A stretch of 64,000 nt of DNA, taken from assembly GCA_012103505.1 (NCBI GenBank), contig WLWP01000001.1:3844001-3908000 (forward strand). Direction: 5' to 3'. Position 1 is the first letter of the stretch, and each line of letters begins with the position of its first letter. This document shows positions 1-12,458 of the stretch, piece after piece. This DNA comes from Pseudomonadales bacterium. GTDB taxonomy: Bacteria > Pseudomonadota > Gammaproteobacteria > Pseudomonadales > Azotimanducaceae. Made by a program: the position numbers and the translations under genes. The notes under the pieces are model-generated. The model searched no databases, was not told the origin of the DNA, and saw nothing but the letters and a program-made list of their open reading frames with translations.

Positions 1-425
1 AACGCATCCGATCGAACGTTCGGGAACTAGAGGGTGCTTTGCGTCGAGTTATCGCCAACGCCCGCTTTACAGGGCGCCACATCAGTATTGAGCAGGTTAA
101 GCGCGCCTTAAGAGATTTATTTGCGATTCAAGACCGACAAATCTCCATCGACAATATCCAGCGAACTGTGGCTGAGTACTACAACCTCAAGCTTAGCGAC
201 CTCTTGTCAAAAAGAAGAAACCGTACAGTTGCGCGACCAAGACAGGTCGCAATGGCGCTATCAAAAGAGTTAACCAACCACTCTCTACCTGAAATTGGTG
301 ATGCCTTTGGCGGCAGGGACCATACGACTGTCTTACACGCTTGTAGAAAGGTTGCTGAGTTAAGGGATTCCAGCGCAGATATGGCTGAGGATCACAAAAA
401 CTTGTCTAGGTTGCTTTCCGCATAA
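1..425 (+). CDS. dnaA: Chromosomal replication initiator DnaA (3' part)
   Basis: Only the last 140 or so codons are present; the frame is open from the window edge (first full codon at base 3), so the gene starts upstream. The visible protein begins in the end of the AAA+ domain ([12 protein letters not shown]) and contains domain IV, the helix-turn-helix that binds DnaA boxes, with the family signature [15 protein letters not shown] near its end. DnaA melts the origin and loads the replicative helicase. It is followed 67 bases later by dnaN in the usual dnaA-dnaN-recF-gyrB order, so oriC is probably just outside the left edge or nearby. I saw no clear DnaA boxes in the 426-492 gap. Confidence 0.97.
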   Translation, partial: RIRSNVRELEGALRRVIANARFTGRHISIEQVKRALRDLFAIQDRQISIDNIQRTVAEYYNLKLSDLLSKRRNRTVARPRQVAMALSKELTNHSLPEIGDAFGGRDHTTVLHACRKVAELRDSSADMAEDHKNLSRLLSA

Positions 426-492
426 AGAGCAACGCTTTGTTTATGTGTTTGGGCTCAAGTGCTCAGGCACAGCCGTTTAGTAGGTATTAAAC

Positions 493-1593
493 ATGAAATT
501 TACCATCCAACGTGAACAGCTACTCAAGACCTTGCAATTGGTGACTGGTGTCGTCGAGCGACGCCAAACACTGCCTGTGTTGTCAAACTTGTTAGTTCGC
601 GCGACGGATAACCACTTGGAGTTCACCGGCACCGACCTAGAGGTAGAGCTTGTCGCGGAGTGTGAGGCTGTCGTAGAGCAACCCGGCGAGGTCACACTAC
701 CAGCAAGAAAGCTAGCTGATATATGGCGCTCTCTCGCGGACGGTGCTGAAGTGAGTGTCAATGTCGAGGGTGATCGAGCCGTTGTTCGCTCCGGGCGGAG
801 CCGTTTCACCTTGGCAACCCTTCCCGCAGCAGATTTTCCAAAGGTCCCAGCTGGAGAGGCTGATGTGACTGTCGAAGTTGCGCAAAGTGATCTGAAAACG
901 CTAATCGATGATGTTGCGTTTGCCATGGCGCAGCAAGATGTACGCTACTTTCTGAACGGGATGCTGCTAGAAGTTACGTCCGATCACATTCGCGCGGTGG
1001 CAACGGATGGACACAGGTTAGCAATGGCAACCGCTGAAGGCGGGGCAGATGTGCCGAGTCGAGTTCATGCAATTATTCCGCGAAAGGGTGTACTTGAAGT
1101 CAATCGGTTGCTAGACGGCGAAAATGATACCGTTCAGTTGCAGTTAGGAGGCAACCACCTTCAGGTGCAATCGGGTGCTTTCACGTTGACGACTAAATTG
1201 GTAGATGGGCAGTTCCCCGATTATCAAAAGGTGATTCCGGCGGATGCTTCTAGATCCATGCGCGCAGACCGAGAGACGTTGCGCCTGGCGTTTCAACGCG
1301 CCTCTATTTTGTCGAATGAAAAATACCGCGGTGTGCGGCTAACGATAGATCCCGAGCAGCTTACGATCCAAGCAAACAACCCTGAGCAAGAAGAAGCCGA
1401 AGAGGTGGTTGCTGTGGAATTTGGTGGCGATGTGCTGGAGATCGGATTCAACGTCAGTTACCTGCTGGATGTGCTGGGTGTTCTAAACACCGATGACGTT
1501 CAACTTAGTGTGTCCGATGCAAACAGCTCTGCGCTGATTGAGGGTGTGGGCCACGAGTCTGCGGTCTATGTGGTCATGCCCATGAGGCTCTAA
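493..1593 (+). CDS. dnaN: DNA polymerase III sliding clamp (beta subunit)
   Basis: 366 residues, the same length as the E. coli beta clamp, starting at ATG with the typical N-terminus MKFTIQREQLLKTLQ and ending in VYVVMPMRL, the conserved C-terminal strand. The three repeated clamp domains span the whole length. The dimer encircles DNA and tethers Pol III and other polymerases (polA and a family B polymerase are both in this window). It lies between dnaA and recF; the stop is 7 bases before the recF start, so the two are probably co-transcribed. Nothing looks unusual. Confidence 0.98.
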   Translation: MKFTIQREQLLKTLQLVTGVVERRQTLPVLSNLLVRATDNHLEFTGTDLEVELVAECEAVVEQPGEVTLPARKLADIWRSLADGAEVSVNVEGDRAVVRSGRSRFTLATLPAADFPKVPAGEADVTVEVAQSDLKTLIDDVAFAMAQQDVRYFLNGMLLEVTSDHIRAVATDGHRLAMATAEGGADVPSRVHAIIPRKGVLEVNRLLDGENDTVQLQLGGNHLQVQSGAFTLTTKLVDGQFPDYQKVIPADASRSMRADRETLRLAFQRASILSNEKYRGVRLTIDPEQLTIQANNPEQEEAEEVVAVEFGGDVLEIGFNVSYLLDVLGVLNTDDVQLSVSDANSSALIEGVGHESAVYVVMPMRL

Positions 1594-1600
1594 CGCCGCC

Positions 1601-2761
1601 GTGCACCTTCAACGGCTGCACATTGACGGGCTGCGCAACATCTCCGCAGCCGATCTCGAGCTTGGTGCGGGATTCAATTATCTATATGGCGATAATGGCG
1701 CTGGCAAGACCGCAATCTTAGAAGCGGTACACGTGTTGGCGCGTGGACGCTCATTTCGCTCTAACTCCCTGGAAAGACTGGTTAACAAAGAGCCGGGTTC
1801 CTTATTGGTTCGTGCGGAGGTCAGTAATCGGTCTGGCACACATCGTCTCGGTTTCGCCAGAACGGACGCTAAAAACCAGTATCGAATTGATGGCCAGCAC
1901 GCTGATGGGTTTGCGCGGCTGGCCGGGCAGATTGCCGTTCAAACATTGTTACCCGATGCATCTGATCTGGTATATGGCAGCCCCGGTGAGCGGCGCCGTT
2001 TTTTAGATTGGGGGTTGTTCCACGTGAAACACGACCATCTGTCGTTAGCTCGCCAATACAATCGCGCATTAATGCAGCGAAACGCTTGGCTGAAAAGTCA
2101 GGAGTCGAGTGGAGCGACGTGGCAAGAAGATCCTTGGGTAGAGTCTGTCGTCGATCACGGGTTGCAATTGAACAAGCACCGATCCGAGTATGTACAACGT
2201 CTTCAGCAGCCGTTTCGTGAATCACTTAGTGCATTGAGCGTTGGGATCGATTTGGCTTTGGCATATGGGTGGGGCGGGCTGCAGGATGAGGCGGAAAGTC
2301 GCAAAAAGATGAGCGAAAGCTTTGCGCGCGATGTAAAATTCGGTGCGACTCAACGCGGTCCTCACCGGGCAGATTTGTTGGTTACAGCCCAGGGTGCTGG
2401 TAGCCCAAACGGTGTCGATCCGAGTGATGGTTCGAGCCAAACTGCGAAGATTGGTGGCGCTAAAGCTAGTGAGATCCTATCTCGGGGCCAAGCAAAAATT
2501 GCAGCGTCAGCATTGGTACTCGCGCAAGTTGAGTTGCAGCGTCAGGAAATCGGGGAAAATAGTATTGTTCTCATTGATGACTTCGGAGCGGAGCTGGATG
2601 CTGAGCATTGGCGGCGCTTTTTAAGCACGCTTGAGCGCCTAGATTGCCAGGTCATCGCGACATCGACCGAGGCGCCGGGGAATCTGGGTTGGTTAGAGCA
2701 AATAAAGTGTGATGTGTTTCACGTGGAACAAGGCAAGGTTGGCGCCGAGTCGTCATCCTAA
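1601..2761 (+). CDS. recF: DNA replication and repair protein RecF
   Basis: 386 residues, slightly longer than the common 360. SMC-like ABC ATPase: Walker A GDNGAGKT at residues 30-37, signature LSRGQAK around residue 293, Walker B SIVLIDDFGAELD around 320. RecF with RecO and RecR loads RecA at single-strand gaps. The start is a GTG 7 bases after dnaN; the N-terminus (HLQRLHIDGLRNI) fits the family at that point, so no later start is needed. The extra length comes from a polar, Gly/Ser-rich loop (around residues 268-285) before the signature motif. Confidence 0.96.
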   Translation: MHLQRLHIDGLRNISAADLELGAGFNYLYGDNGAGKTAILEAVHVLARGRSFRSNSLERLVNKEPGSLLVRAEVSNRSGTHRLGFARTDAKNQYRIDGQHADGFARLAGQIAVQTLLPDASDLVYGSPGERRRFLDWGLFHVKHDHLSLARQYNRALMQRNAWLKSQESSGATWQEDPWVESVVDHGLQLNKHRSEYVQRLQQPFRESLSALSVGIDLALAYGWGGLQDEAESRKKMSESFARDVKFGATQRGPHRADLLVTAQGAGSPNGVDPSDGSSQTAKIGGAKASEILSRGQAKIAASALVLAQVELQRQEIGENSIVLIDDFGAELDAEHWRRFLSTLERLDCQVIATSTEAPGNLGWLEQIKCDVFHVEQGKVGAESSS

Positions 2762-2910
2762 AAATCGACGGTAAGATCGGGTGGCTGTCCAAAAGGCGGT
2801 TTTGGGCTAACAAGTAGTGCTGATACGAACAAGCCCGTAAAGAACCGAACTCTAGATACTAGAACGTACAGGGCCGAACGACTGGGCAACAAGCAATCAA
2901 AGAGAGATAG

Positions 2911-5881
<2,971 letters not shown>

Positions 5882-5960
5882 AGGCGCAATATATAGGTGC
5901 ACGGAAACTCGCGCAATGTAACTGCCTTGCCATAGCGGCGTACAAACAAGAGATCGCCAT

Positions 5961-6000
5961 AGTCGAGGTTAGACGAAGTTAGTCGAAGTAAGACGAAAGA
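5961..6000 (+). repeat. Four tandem copies of a 10-base unit before tag
   Basis: Four direct repeats with exact 10-base period and consensus AGWCGAAGTT sit 12 bases before the tag start codon, inside the gmhB-tag divergent gap. The copies are AGTCGAGGTT, AGACGAAGTT, AGTCGAAGTA, AGACGAAAGA. They would be in the 5' leader of the tag mRNA or overlap its promoter. Function unknown. Confidence 0.8.
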
Positions 6001-6012
6001 GAAACTCAGGAA

Positions 6013-6588
6013 ATGACTGATAATCAAATTCGGTGTGGGTGGTGTGTTGGCGATGCTGAGTACGTTGCCTATCACGACGAGGAATGGGGGGTGCCGATAA
6101 CGGACGCGCCATCCCTTTTTAAACTTCTAACATTGGAAGGTATGCAAGCCGGGCTTTCGTGGTTGACGATTTTGCGCAAGCGAGCGGCCATGGAGGAAGC
6201 GTTCTACGATTTCCAGCTCGACAAGCTGGCAGCAAGTGGGGAGCCAGAAATTACTCGGTGGTTAGACAACGCCGCAATTATTCGTCATCGCGGCAAATTG
6301 CAGGCGATGATTAATAATGCGCGTCTCGCCCTCGAGACGGACAACTTTGTGGAACTCATCTGGCAATTCCGGCCAGCAAGCTCAAGAAAATATGCATCCC
6401 TCGCCGACGTACCGGCGTTAACAGACGAATCAACTGCCATGTCAAAGACGTTAAAAAAGGCAGGATTTAAGTTTGTTGGTCCGACGATATGTTATGCGTT
6501 TATGCAAAGCGCAGGGCTCGTTAACGATCACACCAAGGATTGTTGGCGTTTTGCTCCGTGCGACTCGCTCCAAGCGCGAATAAAGTAG
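6013..6588 (+). CDS. tag: DNA-3-methyladenine glycosylase I
   Basis: 191 residues, normal for TAG. The N-terminal RCGWCVGDAEYVAYHDEEWG supplies the zinc Cys and His ligands, and the C-terminal NDHTKDCW supplies the matching His and Cys. LEGMQAGLSWLTILRKR contains the conserved glutamate of the base pocket. It excises 3-methyladenine from alkylated DNA in base excision repair. The ATG follows a weak Shine-Dalgarno (CAGGA) and the tandem 10-base repeat. The next gene starts 46 bases later on the same strand; co-transcription is possible. Pseudomonas also has tag beside a lauroyl acyltransferase here. Confidence 0.95.
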   Translation: MTDNQIRCGWCVGDAEYVAYHDEEWGVPITDAPSLFKLLTLEGMQAGLSWLTILRKRAAMEEAFYDFQLDKLAASGEPEITRWLDNAAIIRHRGKLQAMINNARLALETDNFVELIWQFRPASSRKYASLADVPALTDESTAMSKTLKKAGFKFVGPTICYAFMQSAGLVNDHTKDCWRFAPCDSLQARIK

Positions 6589-6634
6589 TGGGGTGTGAGG
6601 TAGACCAGCTGAGACTGATCACGGATCGACTGTC

Positions 6635-7564
6635 ATGAGTGAATGGGTCGCGAGCTTCTTCCGAATGTTGCTGGCAACGGTTGCGCGCTTCAGTCGTTCT
6701 CAATCGGTCGGGGTTTCCCGTTTTCTCGTTAAGTTCGCCGGTCGCAGTGATTCACTGAAGGTGACCGAGATCAACTTGCGGACATGCTTTCCCGAGCTCA
6801 ATGATGATGAGATAAACCAGTTGGCGAAGGCGAGTCTGGAGCAGATGTTCCTGATGTTCTTCGAACTTGGGCAGCTGAAGTATTGGTCAAAGGAAGAACT
6901 TCTGGGATCGGTCGAAATCATTGGGGCCGAGGTTCTAGATGATGCCGTCGCCGCAGACGCGGGGATTTTGTTGCTTGTCCCACACATCGGGAACTGGGAA
7001 CTAATGTGTGCCTATCTTGGAGAAAGACATGAACTCAACGCTTTGTATGACCCGCCGAAGGTCGCCGGTCTTGAGAGCGTCATTTTAGAAGCCCGAGAGC
7101 GTTTTAGCGGCAAGATGCATCCCATCGGGATTGGTGGTTTACGCGCAGTGATCAGAGTGCTTCGCAGCGGCGGGCTTTTGGCGGTTCTGCCCGATCAAGT
7201 GCCAGAGAGAGGCTCCGGAGTTTATGCAGAGTTTTTTGGGCAGACTGCTCTGACGATGAATTTGGTGGATCAGTTGGTGACTAAGACTGCGCCCAGGGTT
7301 CTCCTAGGTTGGGTCCAGCGAGTCGCAATTGCCGACGGTGACTGGCGACAAGGGTATAACTATCGGCTTTCATTTAGTGCCCTGCCGCTTTCGCACCTAG
7401 CGGATCTGCCTACCGAGTCGGAACGCCAGGTTGCGACAGCTAGAGCTGTGAACGCGGCGATTGAGGACGTTGTGAAGATTGCACCTGAACAATACCAGTG
7501 GGAGTACAAGCGGTTTAAAAGGCCGCCAGAACTAGGCAAGACGAATATCTATCGTCGCCAATAA
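6635..7564 (+). CDS. LpxL/HtrB-type lysophospholipid (lipid A) acyltransferase
   Basis: 309 residues of the LpxL/LpxM family: inner-membrane enzymes that move an acyl chain from acyl-ACP to a lipid A precursor. The catalytic HX4E box is visible as HIGNWE (around residue 115), followed by LPDQVPERGSGVYAEFFGQ, the second family block. The N-terminus has a hydrophobic, amphipathic anchor (VASFFRMLLATVARF). Similar proteins in other bacteria acylate ornithine lipids or other substrates, so the exact acceptor is not fixed by sequence. It converges with trkH and overlaps its end by 16 bases. Confidence 0.87.
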   Translation: MSEWVASFFRMLLATVARFSRSQSVGVSRFLVKFAGRSDSLKVTEINLRTCFPELNDDEINQLAKASLEQMFLMFFELGQLKYWSKEELLGSVEIIGAEVLDDAVAADAGILLLVPHIGNWELMCAYLGERHELNALYDPPKVAGLESVILEARERFSGKMHPIGIGGLRAVIRVLRSGGLLAVLPDQVPERGSGVYAEFFGQTALTMNLVDQLVTKTAPRVLLGWVQRVAIADGDWRQGYNYRLSFSALPLSHLADLPTESERQVATARAVNAAIEDVVKIAPEQYQWEYKRFKRPPELGKTNIYRRQ

Positions 7565-8994
7565 CCCGGAGTTAACAGAACTAAAACGGTAAAGATCTCG
7601 AGACGACCGAGCATCATCGTAAACATTAAAAGCCACTTTACGGACGCGTCTAAGCTTGAGTAGTTCAACGCGACGTCACCGAGACCAGGTCCCAGATTAT
7701 TGAGGCAGGCGCCCACCGCTGAAAAAGCAGTTGTGAAATCAAGGTCTCCCGCGAGCATGATCAAGGTCACCATCAGCAGAAATACGATGACGTAGACGCT
7801 GAAAAAACTCCAAACAGCTTCGACCAGGCGATCACCAACAGGGCTTGTCCCAAGTTTTATCGGGAAGACACCGTTTGGGTGAATGAGTCGTTTTACTTCA
7901 CGCATACCCTGTAGATAAATCATCAATACGCGAATCATTTTAATGCCACCCGCTGTCGAACCAGCACAACCTCCCGCAAAGGCAGCAAGCAAGAGTAAGA
8001 CCGGGGCAACTGAAGGCCACGCGCTGAAATTTTGCGTCGTGAAACCAGTTGTCGTCGCAATCGAGATTGTTTGAAAGAGACCATCTCGAATGGGTGCAAC
8101 ACCCTCCGTTGGGTAAAAGTAGAGAACACTACAAACAACGGAGGCCACAAAAACGAGGACGAATAGGTACATCCGTACTTCCATGTCCAATAAGTAGTGA
8201 ATGGGATTGCGGCGGCGCCAAACCAGGAAGTGGAGTCCGAAGTTGATTCCCGAAAGAAGCATAAAAAACATGGCAACGCTTTCGATGGCCGGGCTGTCGA
8301 AGAAGCCGATGCTGGCATCGTGGGTTGAGAAGCCGCCGATAGCTACGGTGGCGAAGCTGTGGGAAACGGCATCGAAGACACTCATACCAGCAATCCAATA
8401 GGCCAGTGCGCAAGCAACCGTGAGGCTTAGATAGATATACCAGAGCGCTTTAGCCGTTTCGGTGATTCTCGGTGTGAGTTTGTTGTCTTTAACAGGGCCC
8501 GCTGACTCGGTTCGATATAACTGCATCCCGCCGATTCCGAGTATCGGAAAGATAGCGACCGCGAGGACAATGATTCCCATGCCCCCCAGCCACTGTAGCA
8601 ACTGACGGTAAAACAATAGTGACTGAGGCAGTTCATCCAATCCCGTGATGACTGTAGCACCCGTCGTGGTCAAGCCAGACATGGACTCAAACGCAGCGTC
8701 GGTAAAAGACAGATCCGTGCTTGCGCTCATAAAGAGCGGGATTGCACCGAACAAACCCAGACCGATATAGAAAAGTGCGGTGATAAGAAAGCCATCGCCG
8801 CCGCGTAGTTCGCGTTTACCTCGTAACGGTAGCCACATGGTGAGCCCGACGCCGAAGGTGATGGCGAAGGCGAGACCGAAGGTGCGCACGGTGGTCTCGC
8901 CAAGGAAAAGTGCGATTAGGCCAGGCACAAGAAACGTAAAGCTAAAAACCGTTAGGAGGGTCCCGGTAACACGAAAAATAACGGCGAGATGCAT
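7549..8994 (-). CDS. trkH: Potassium uptake channel subunit TrkH
   Basis: 481 residues, almost all hydrophobic, with four P-loop repeats typical of the Trk/Ktr superfamily: SGLTTTGATVI, IGGFSTHDAS, ATTTGFTTQNF and ACLNNLGPGLG, each holding the selectivity-filter glycine. It forms the K+ pore in the inner membrane and is gated by TrkA, encoded immediately upstream (gap 15 bases). It is the last gene of a - strand group def-fmt-rsmB-trkA-trkH. Confidence 0.96.
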   Translation of the reverse strand: MHLAVIFRVTGTLLTVFSFTFLVPGLIALFLGETTVRTFGLAFAITFGVGLTMWLPLRGKRELRGGDGFLITALFYIGLGLFGAIPLFMSASTDLSFTDAAFESMSGLTTTGATVITGLDELPQSLLFYRQLLQWLGGMGIIVLAVAIFPILGIGGMQLYRTESAGPVKDNKLTPRITETAKALWYIYLSLTVACALAYWIAGMSVFDAVSHSFATVAIGGFSTHDASIGFFDSPAIESVAMFFMLLSGINFGLHFLVWRRRNPIHYLLDMEVRMYLFVLVFVASVVCSVLYFYPTEGVAPIRDGLFQTISIATTTGFTTQNFSAWPSVAPVLLLLAAFAGGCAGSTAGGIKMIRVLMIYLQGMREVKRLIHPNGVFPIKLGTSPVGDRLVEAVWSFFSVYVIVFLLMVTLIMLAGDLDFTTAFSAVGACLNNLGPGLGDVALNYSSLDASVKWLLMFTMMLGRLEIFTVLVLLTPGYWRR

Positions 8995-9009
8995 GTGGTG
9001 GCGCGTTTG

Positions 9010-10383
9010 CTAGAAAAAGGTCAAACCGACCTGAAAGAGACGCTCTACTGCGCGAACGTGCTTCTTGTCGACCAAGAACAAAATGACATGGTCGTCCTGT
9101 TCGACCATCACATCATCGTGTGCGATCAATACATCTGAACCTCTAACAATGGCGCCGATGTTTGTACCAGGTGGTAGAGCGATTTCGCTGATGCGTCGTC
9201 CGACGACTTTCGAGCTTTTTGAATCTCCGTGCGCTACCGCTTCGATCGCTTCTGCTGCCCCGCGTCGCAAACTGTGGACGCGAGCAACGTCGGCGCGTCG
9301 CACATGGGATAGCAAACTGCTGGTAGTGGCTTGTTGTGGGGATATAGCGATGTCGATTTCGCCGCCCTGGACGAGGTCAACGTAGGCGGGTTTAGAGATG
9401 AGTGCGATCACTTGCCGGACGCCGAGGCGTTTGGCCATCAGAGAAGACATGATGTTCACTTCGTCATCATTCGTGACCGCGCAGAAAGCATCGCACTGTT
9501 CAATGTTTTCCTCTAAAAGGAGATCTCGATCTGTCGCACTACCTTGGATGACGACCGTATCAGCGAGCTGACCGGCGAGGTGTTTGGCGCGGTGAGCGCT
9601 GTACTCTAGAAGTTTGACACCGTATTCATCTTCGATTTCCTCTGCGAGAGACGCGCCGATGTTGCCCCCACCGGCGATCATGATGCGTTTGAACGGGCGC
9701 TCAACTTTACGTAACTCTGCCATCACAGCGTCGATGTGCTCACGCGCGGCGATGAAAAATACCTCATCATCCACCTCAATGACTGTGCTGCCTTTTGGAA
9801 TGATTGCCTTGCCGCGCCTGAAAATAGCCGCGACTCTCGTATCGACCTTGGGCATGTGTTCGCGCAAGAAGCTTAAGGCTTGGCCGACCAGGGGGCCTCC
9901 GTAGTAGGCGCGCATGGCCACGAGTTGCACACGCCCATCTGCAAAATCTAGTACCTGCAAAGCACCGGGGTGTTTTAGCAGTTCGTGAATGTGTTGTTTG
10001 ACAACACGTTCGGGGTTAATCAACACATCGATGGGCATATGCTCTTTGCTGAAAAACCCTTCCCGGCTTGAGTAAGTGGCAGCACGAACTCGTGCGATTT
10101 TGGTCGGCGTTCGGAACAGCGAGTAACAGACTTGGCAGGCGATCATGTTGACTTCGTCACTCGAAGTGACCGCGACAATGATGTCCGCGTCATCGGCACC
10201 GGCGCGGCGTAAAACATCAGGGTGACTCGCCCAGCCCTCTGTTGTTTGAATATCTAGGCGATCGGCAAGTGCTTGCAAACTAGCTGGATCGTTGTCGACC
10301 AAAGAAATGTCGAAAGCTTCCTTGGCCAAATTTTCAGCGAGTGTCCCGCCAACCTGTCCCGCTCCAAGAATGAGAATTTTCAT
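9010..10383 (-). CDS. trkA: Trk system potassium uptake regulator TrkA
   Basis: 457 residues made of two tandem RCK units, each with a Rossmann NAD(H)-binding fold and a C-terminal RCK_C lobe. The two dinucleotide motifs are [13 protein letters not shown] at residues 7-19 and [12 protein letters not shown] near 238. TrkA is a peripheral cytoplasmic ring that gates TrkH in response to nucleotides. The start codon overlaps the rsmB stop by 4 bases (translational coupling), and trkH follows directly, as in Pseudomonas, where trkA lies next to rsmB. Confidence 0.97.
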   Translation of the reverse strand: MKILILGAGQVGGTLAENLAKEAFDISLVDNDPASLQALADRLDIQTTEGWASHPDVLRRAGADDADIIVAVTSSDEVNMIACQVCYSLFRTPTKIARVRAATYSSREGFFSKEHMPIDVLINPERVVKQHIHELLKHPGALQVLDFADGRVQLVAMRAYYGGPLVGQALSFLREHMPKVDTRVAAIFRRGKAIIPKGSTVIEVDDEVFFIAAREHIDAVMAELRKVERPFKRIMIAGGGNIGASLAEEIEDEYGVKLLEYSAHRAKHLAGQLADTVVIQGSATDRDLLLEENIEQCDAFCAVTNDDEVNIMSSLMAKRLGVRQVIALISKPAYVDLVQGGEIDIAISPQQATTSSLLSHVRRADVARVHSLRRGAAEAIEAVAHGDSKSSKVVGRRISEIALPPGTNIGAIVRGSDVLIAHDDVMVEQDDHVILFLVDKKHVRAVERLFQVGLTFF

Positions 10384-11327
10384 GGTGTTTCGAGCGGCTT
10401 TTTAAGAAGAGCGAAGTAAAACCCGTCAGTGTCTGGGTTGGTTGGTAGTAGTTGCCAACCAAATTTGGTTTGGCCGCCGGTCGGCAGGCTGATGGGTTGG
10501 TTGATTGAGCTCATGCTAGACCTGGAAAGGGGGGATTGTAGAGCCTCAAATTGCTGTGTCACGAATGCCTCAATGACGCTATCGTTTTCTTGTTCTAACA
10601 AGGAACAGGTGCAGTATAGAAGAGTACCCCCGGGTTGCAGCGTTGACCATAAGTTGTTGAGTAGTTGCAGTTGATTACTGTGATGGGTGTCGATACTCGA
10701 TGGGTCTAGAAGTACTTTGATGTCTGGGTGACGTCGGAGAGTGCCGGTGCCGGAGCAGGGTGCGTCGAGCAAAATCTGGGAGAACTTCTCGCCCGACCAC
10801 CACGCCAGGTTTCTAGCGTCGCCCACTGTCACAGAGATTTGGTGGCCAAGTCTTGTGGCGTCGGTATCGATGAGGGTGGCGCGTCGTGCTTGTGACTCGA
10901 GCGCCACGAATTGATGATCGGAAGCCGACAACTCCATCAGGTGGAACAACTTACCGCCGGGTGCGGCACACGCATCTAAAGTTTGTCCTTGTGGTTGCGC
11001 CAATCGGTCGATGAGTAAATGAGCGGCGTATTGAGCGCCCACGTCTTGGATCGAAACCAGTCCTTTGTCAAAGCCGGGTAATTCCTCGGTACGACGAGGT
11101 TGCGCCAAAATCACCGTTTCGGGAAATGGCCCCTCTCGAAACTCAATGGCTGCATCGGCAAGGGTAGTTTGGTATTCGGCGGCTGAGACTCGCCTGGTGT
11201 TGATCCTAAGCGCCATGGGTGCCCGCGTTAAGCAGGCGGTAAAAAGCTCGCTCGATTGATTCGGGAACTGCTCAATGATGTGTTTTTTTAACTGCTTCTT
11301 AAGGTGTTCCTTGATTAGCAGGGTCAA
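10380..11327 (-). CDS. rsmB: 16S rRNA m5C967 methyltransferase RsmB, N-terminally reduced
   Basis: 315 residues against about 430 in E. coli. The methyltransferase half is complete: SAM motif [13 protein letters not shown], catalytic block [17 protein letters not shown] and the second cysteine motif [11 protein letters not shown], ending GFYFALLKK. The NusB-like RNA-binding domain that should precede it is nearly absent. The TTG at 11327 is the first start codon in this frame after a stop at 11418-11420. RsmB-like N-terminal coding (SARCLNAIILDNRTIDQVV) is visible in another frame from a GTG at 11451, directly after fmt; a +1 shift near 11392 would join them. Even then about 85 residues of the domain are missing. 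Lies between fmt and trkA in one operon. Confidence 0.88.
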   Translation of the reverse strand: MTLLIKEHLKKQLKKHIIEQFPNQSSELFTACLTRAPMALRINTRRVSAAEYQTTLADAAIEFREGPFPETVILAQPRRTEELPGFDKGLVSIQDVGAQYAAHLLIDRLAQPQGQTLDACAAPGGKLFHLMELSASDHQFVALESQARRATLIDTDATRLGHQISVTVGDARNLAWWSGEKFSQILLDAPCSGTGTLRRHPDIKVLLDPSSIDTHHSNQLQLLNNLWSTLQPGGTLLYCTCSLLEQENDSVIEAFVTQQFEALQSPLSRSSMSSINQPISLPTGGQTKFGWQLLPTNPDTDGFYFALLKKPLETP

Positions 11328-11465
11328 GCCCGGAAGATAACGGATGACCCCGTAGATGGTCTCTCGTGCTTCGGGAAATATCTTGTCATTTAACGACCTG
11401 ATCGATCGTTCGGTTATCTAGAATGATCGCGTTGAGGCAACGGGCGCTCACCGCGCGCTGGCCAG

Positions 11466-12458
11466 TCAATTGACTACTGTGCCGTTGGTCAGCAGGGTGC
11501 TGAAGCCGTTGACCAAACTTTTGCCATCAAGGACAGTACCCTTACCCCCTTCAAATTTGAGCTGCTTGATTAGCAACTGTCCGATTGCACATTGAATGGC
11601 GAGGCCGTCTGCGGTCAGACCAATTATTGTGCCATTGGTTTCTGCGGTCCCATCCACGCCAGCGTCTAGCACTGTAGCGGCTAAGAGTTGTGCGGGCTTG
11701 TCCTCGAATCGGCAGCGCACGGGCATGCGTGCTGCCAATGCATTAATTTGTCTGGCGAGTTGAATAGCCGACAATTCGAAGTCGAGCACGCGGTCGCGAC
11801 TCGTGAGTTTGCCAGCATAGTTCGCGCCCAATTCAGTTTGGGCGGTTGGGGTCGGTGCTTGAGAGCTATCCGCCTTAGCCAACGCCAGGGTTTGCAGGAC
11901 ATCGATTAAGTCCTTGCTCCCGACTTCCGCGAGTTGGAGCTCAAGTGCTTCAATACTTTGATTGTCAGCGATGGGCACTTCGGAGCACTTATACACAGGT
12001 CCGGTATCTAGCCCCTCGTCCATCAGCATGATGCAAGCCCCCGTCTTTTCATCACCTGCCATATAGGCCCGTTCTATTGGGGCGGCACCCCGCCATCGAG
12101 GCAATAAAGATGCGTGCACATTGAGGCATCCAAAAGGCGGTACTTCAAGAATAGGAATCGGCAATATTAGACCATAGGCGACGACGACCAAGACGTCGGG
12201 ATCATAATTGGCAAGGGTCAAGGCCGCATCTGCACCACGTAGGTTGGTTGGCTGTTCTACGGGTAACTGTGCCGCTGCTGCAGATAGCTTGACCGGATTT
12301 GCCTGTAGGCGGCGCCCTCTGCCCTGCGGGCGGTCTGGTTGTGTGTAGACAACGATTGGCGTGAGGCCCGCGGCCATAAGGTTGTGCAAGACAATTTCGG
12401 CAAAGTGGGGGCTTCCCGCAAAGGCAATACGCAGGTTGCTCGAGTCAGGTTGAGTCAC
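11466..12458 (-). CDS. fmt: Methionyl-tRNA formyltransferase
   Basis: 330 residues (E. coli 315). The N-terminal formyltransferase fold shows NVHASLLPRWRGAAPIERA with the catalytic Asn and His, and MDEGLDTGPV further on; the N-terminus LRIAFAGSPHFAEIVL fits the family. The C-terminal OB-like domain binds initiator tRNA. It formylates Met-tRNA(fMet) using 10-formyl-THF; def, the enzyme that removes the formyl group, is directly upstream with overlapping stop and start (ATGA type), so the two are coupled. Confidence 0.97.
   Translation of the reverse strand: MTQPDSSNLRIAFAGSPHFAEIVLHNLMAAGLTPIVVYTQPDRPQGRGRRLQANPVKLSAAAAQLPVEQPTNLRGADAALTLANYDPDVLVVVAYGLILPIPILEVPPFGCLNVHASLLPRWRGAAPIERAYMAGDEKTGACIMLMDEGLDTGPVYKCSEVPIADNQSIEALELQLAEVGSKDLIDVLQTLALAKADSSQAPTPTAQTELGANYAGKLTSRDRVLDFELSAIQLARQINALAARMPVRCRFEDKPAQLLAATVLDAGVDGTAETNGTIIGLTADGLAIQCAIGQLLIKQLKFEGGKGTVLDGKSLVNGFSTLLTNGTVVN

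Noticed and set aside
426..492. oriC between dnaA and dnaN
   Set aside because: The gap is short and shows no TTATCCACA-type boxes or AT-rich unwinding element.
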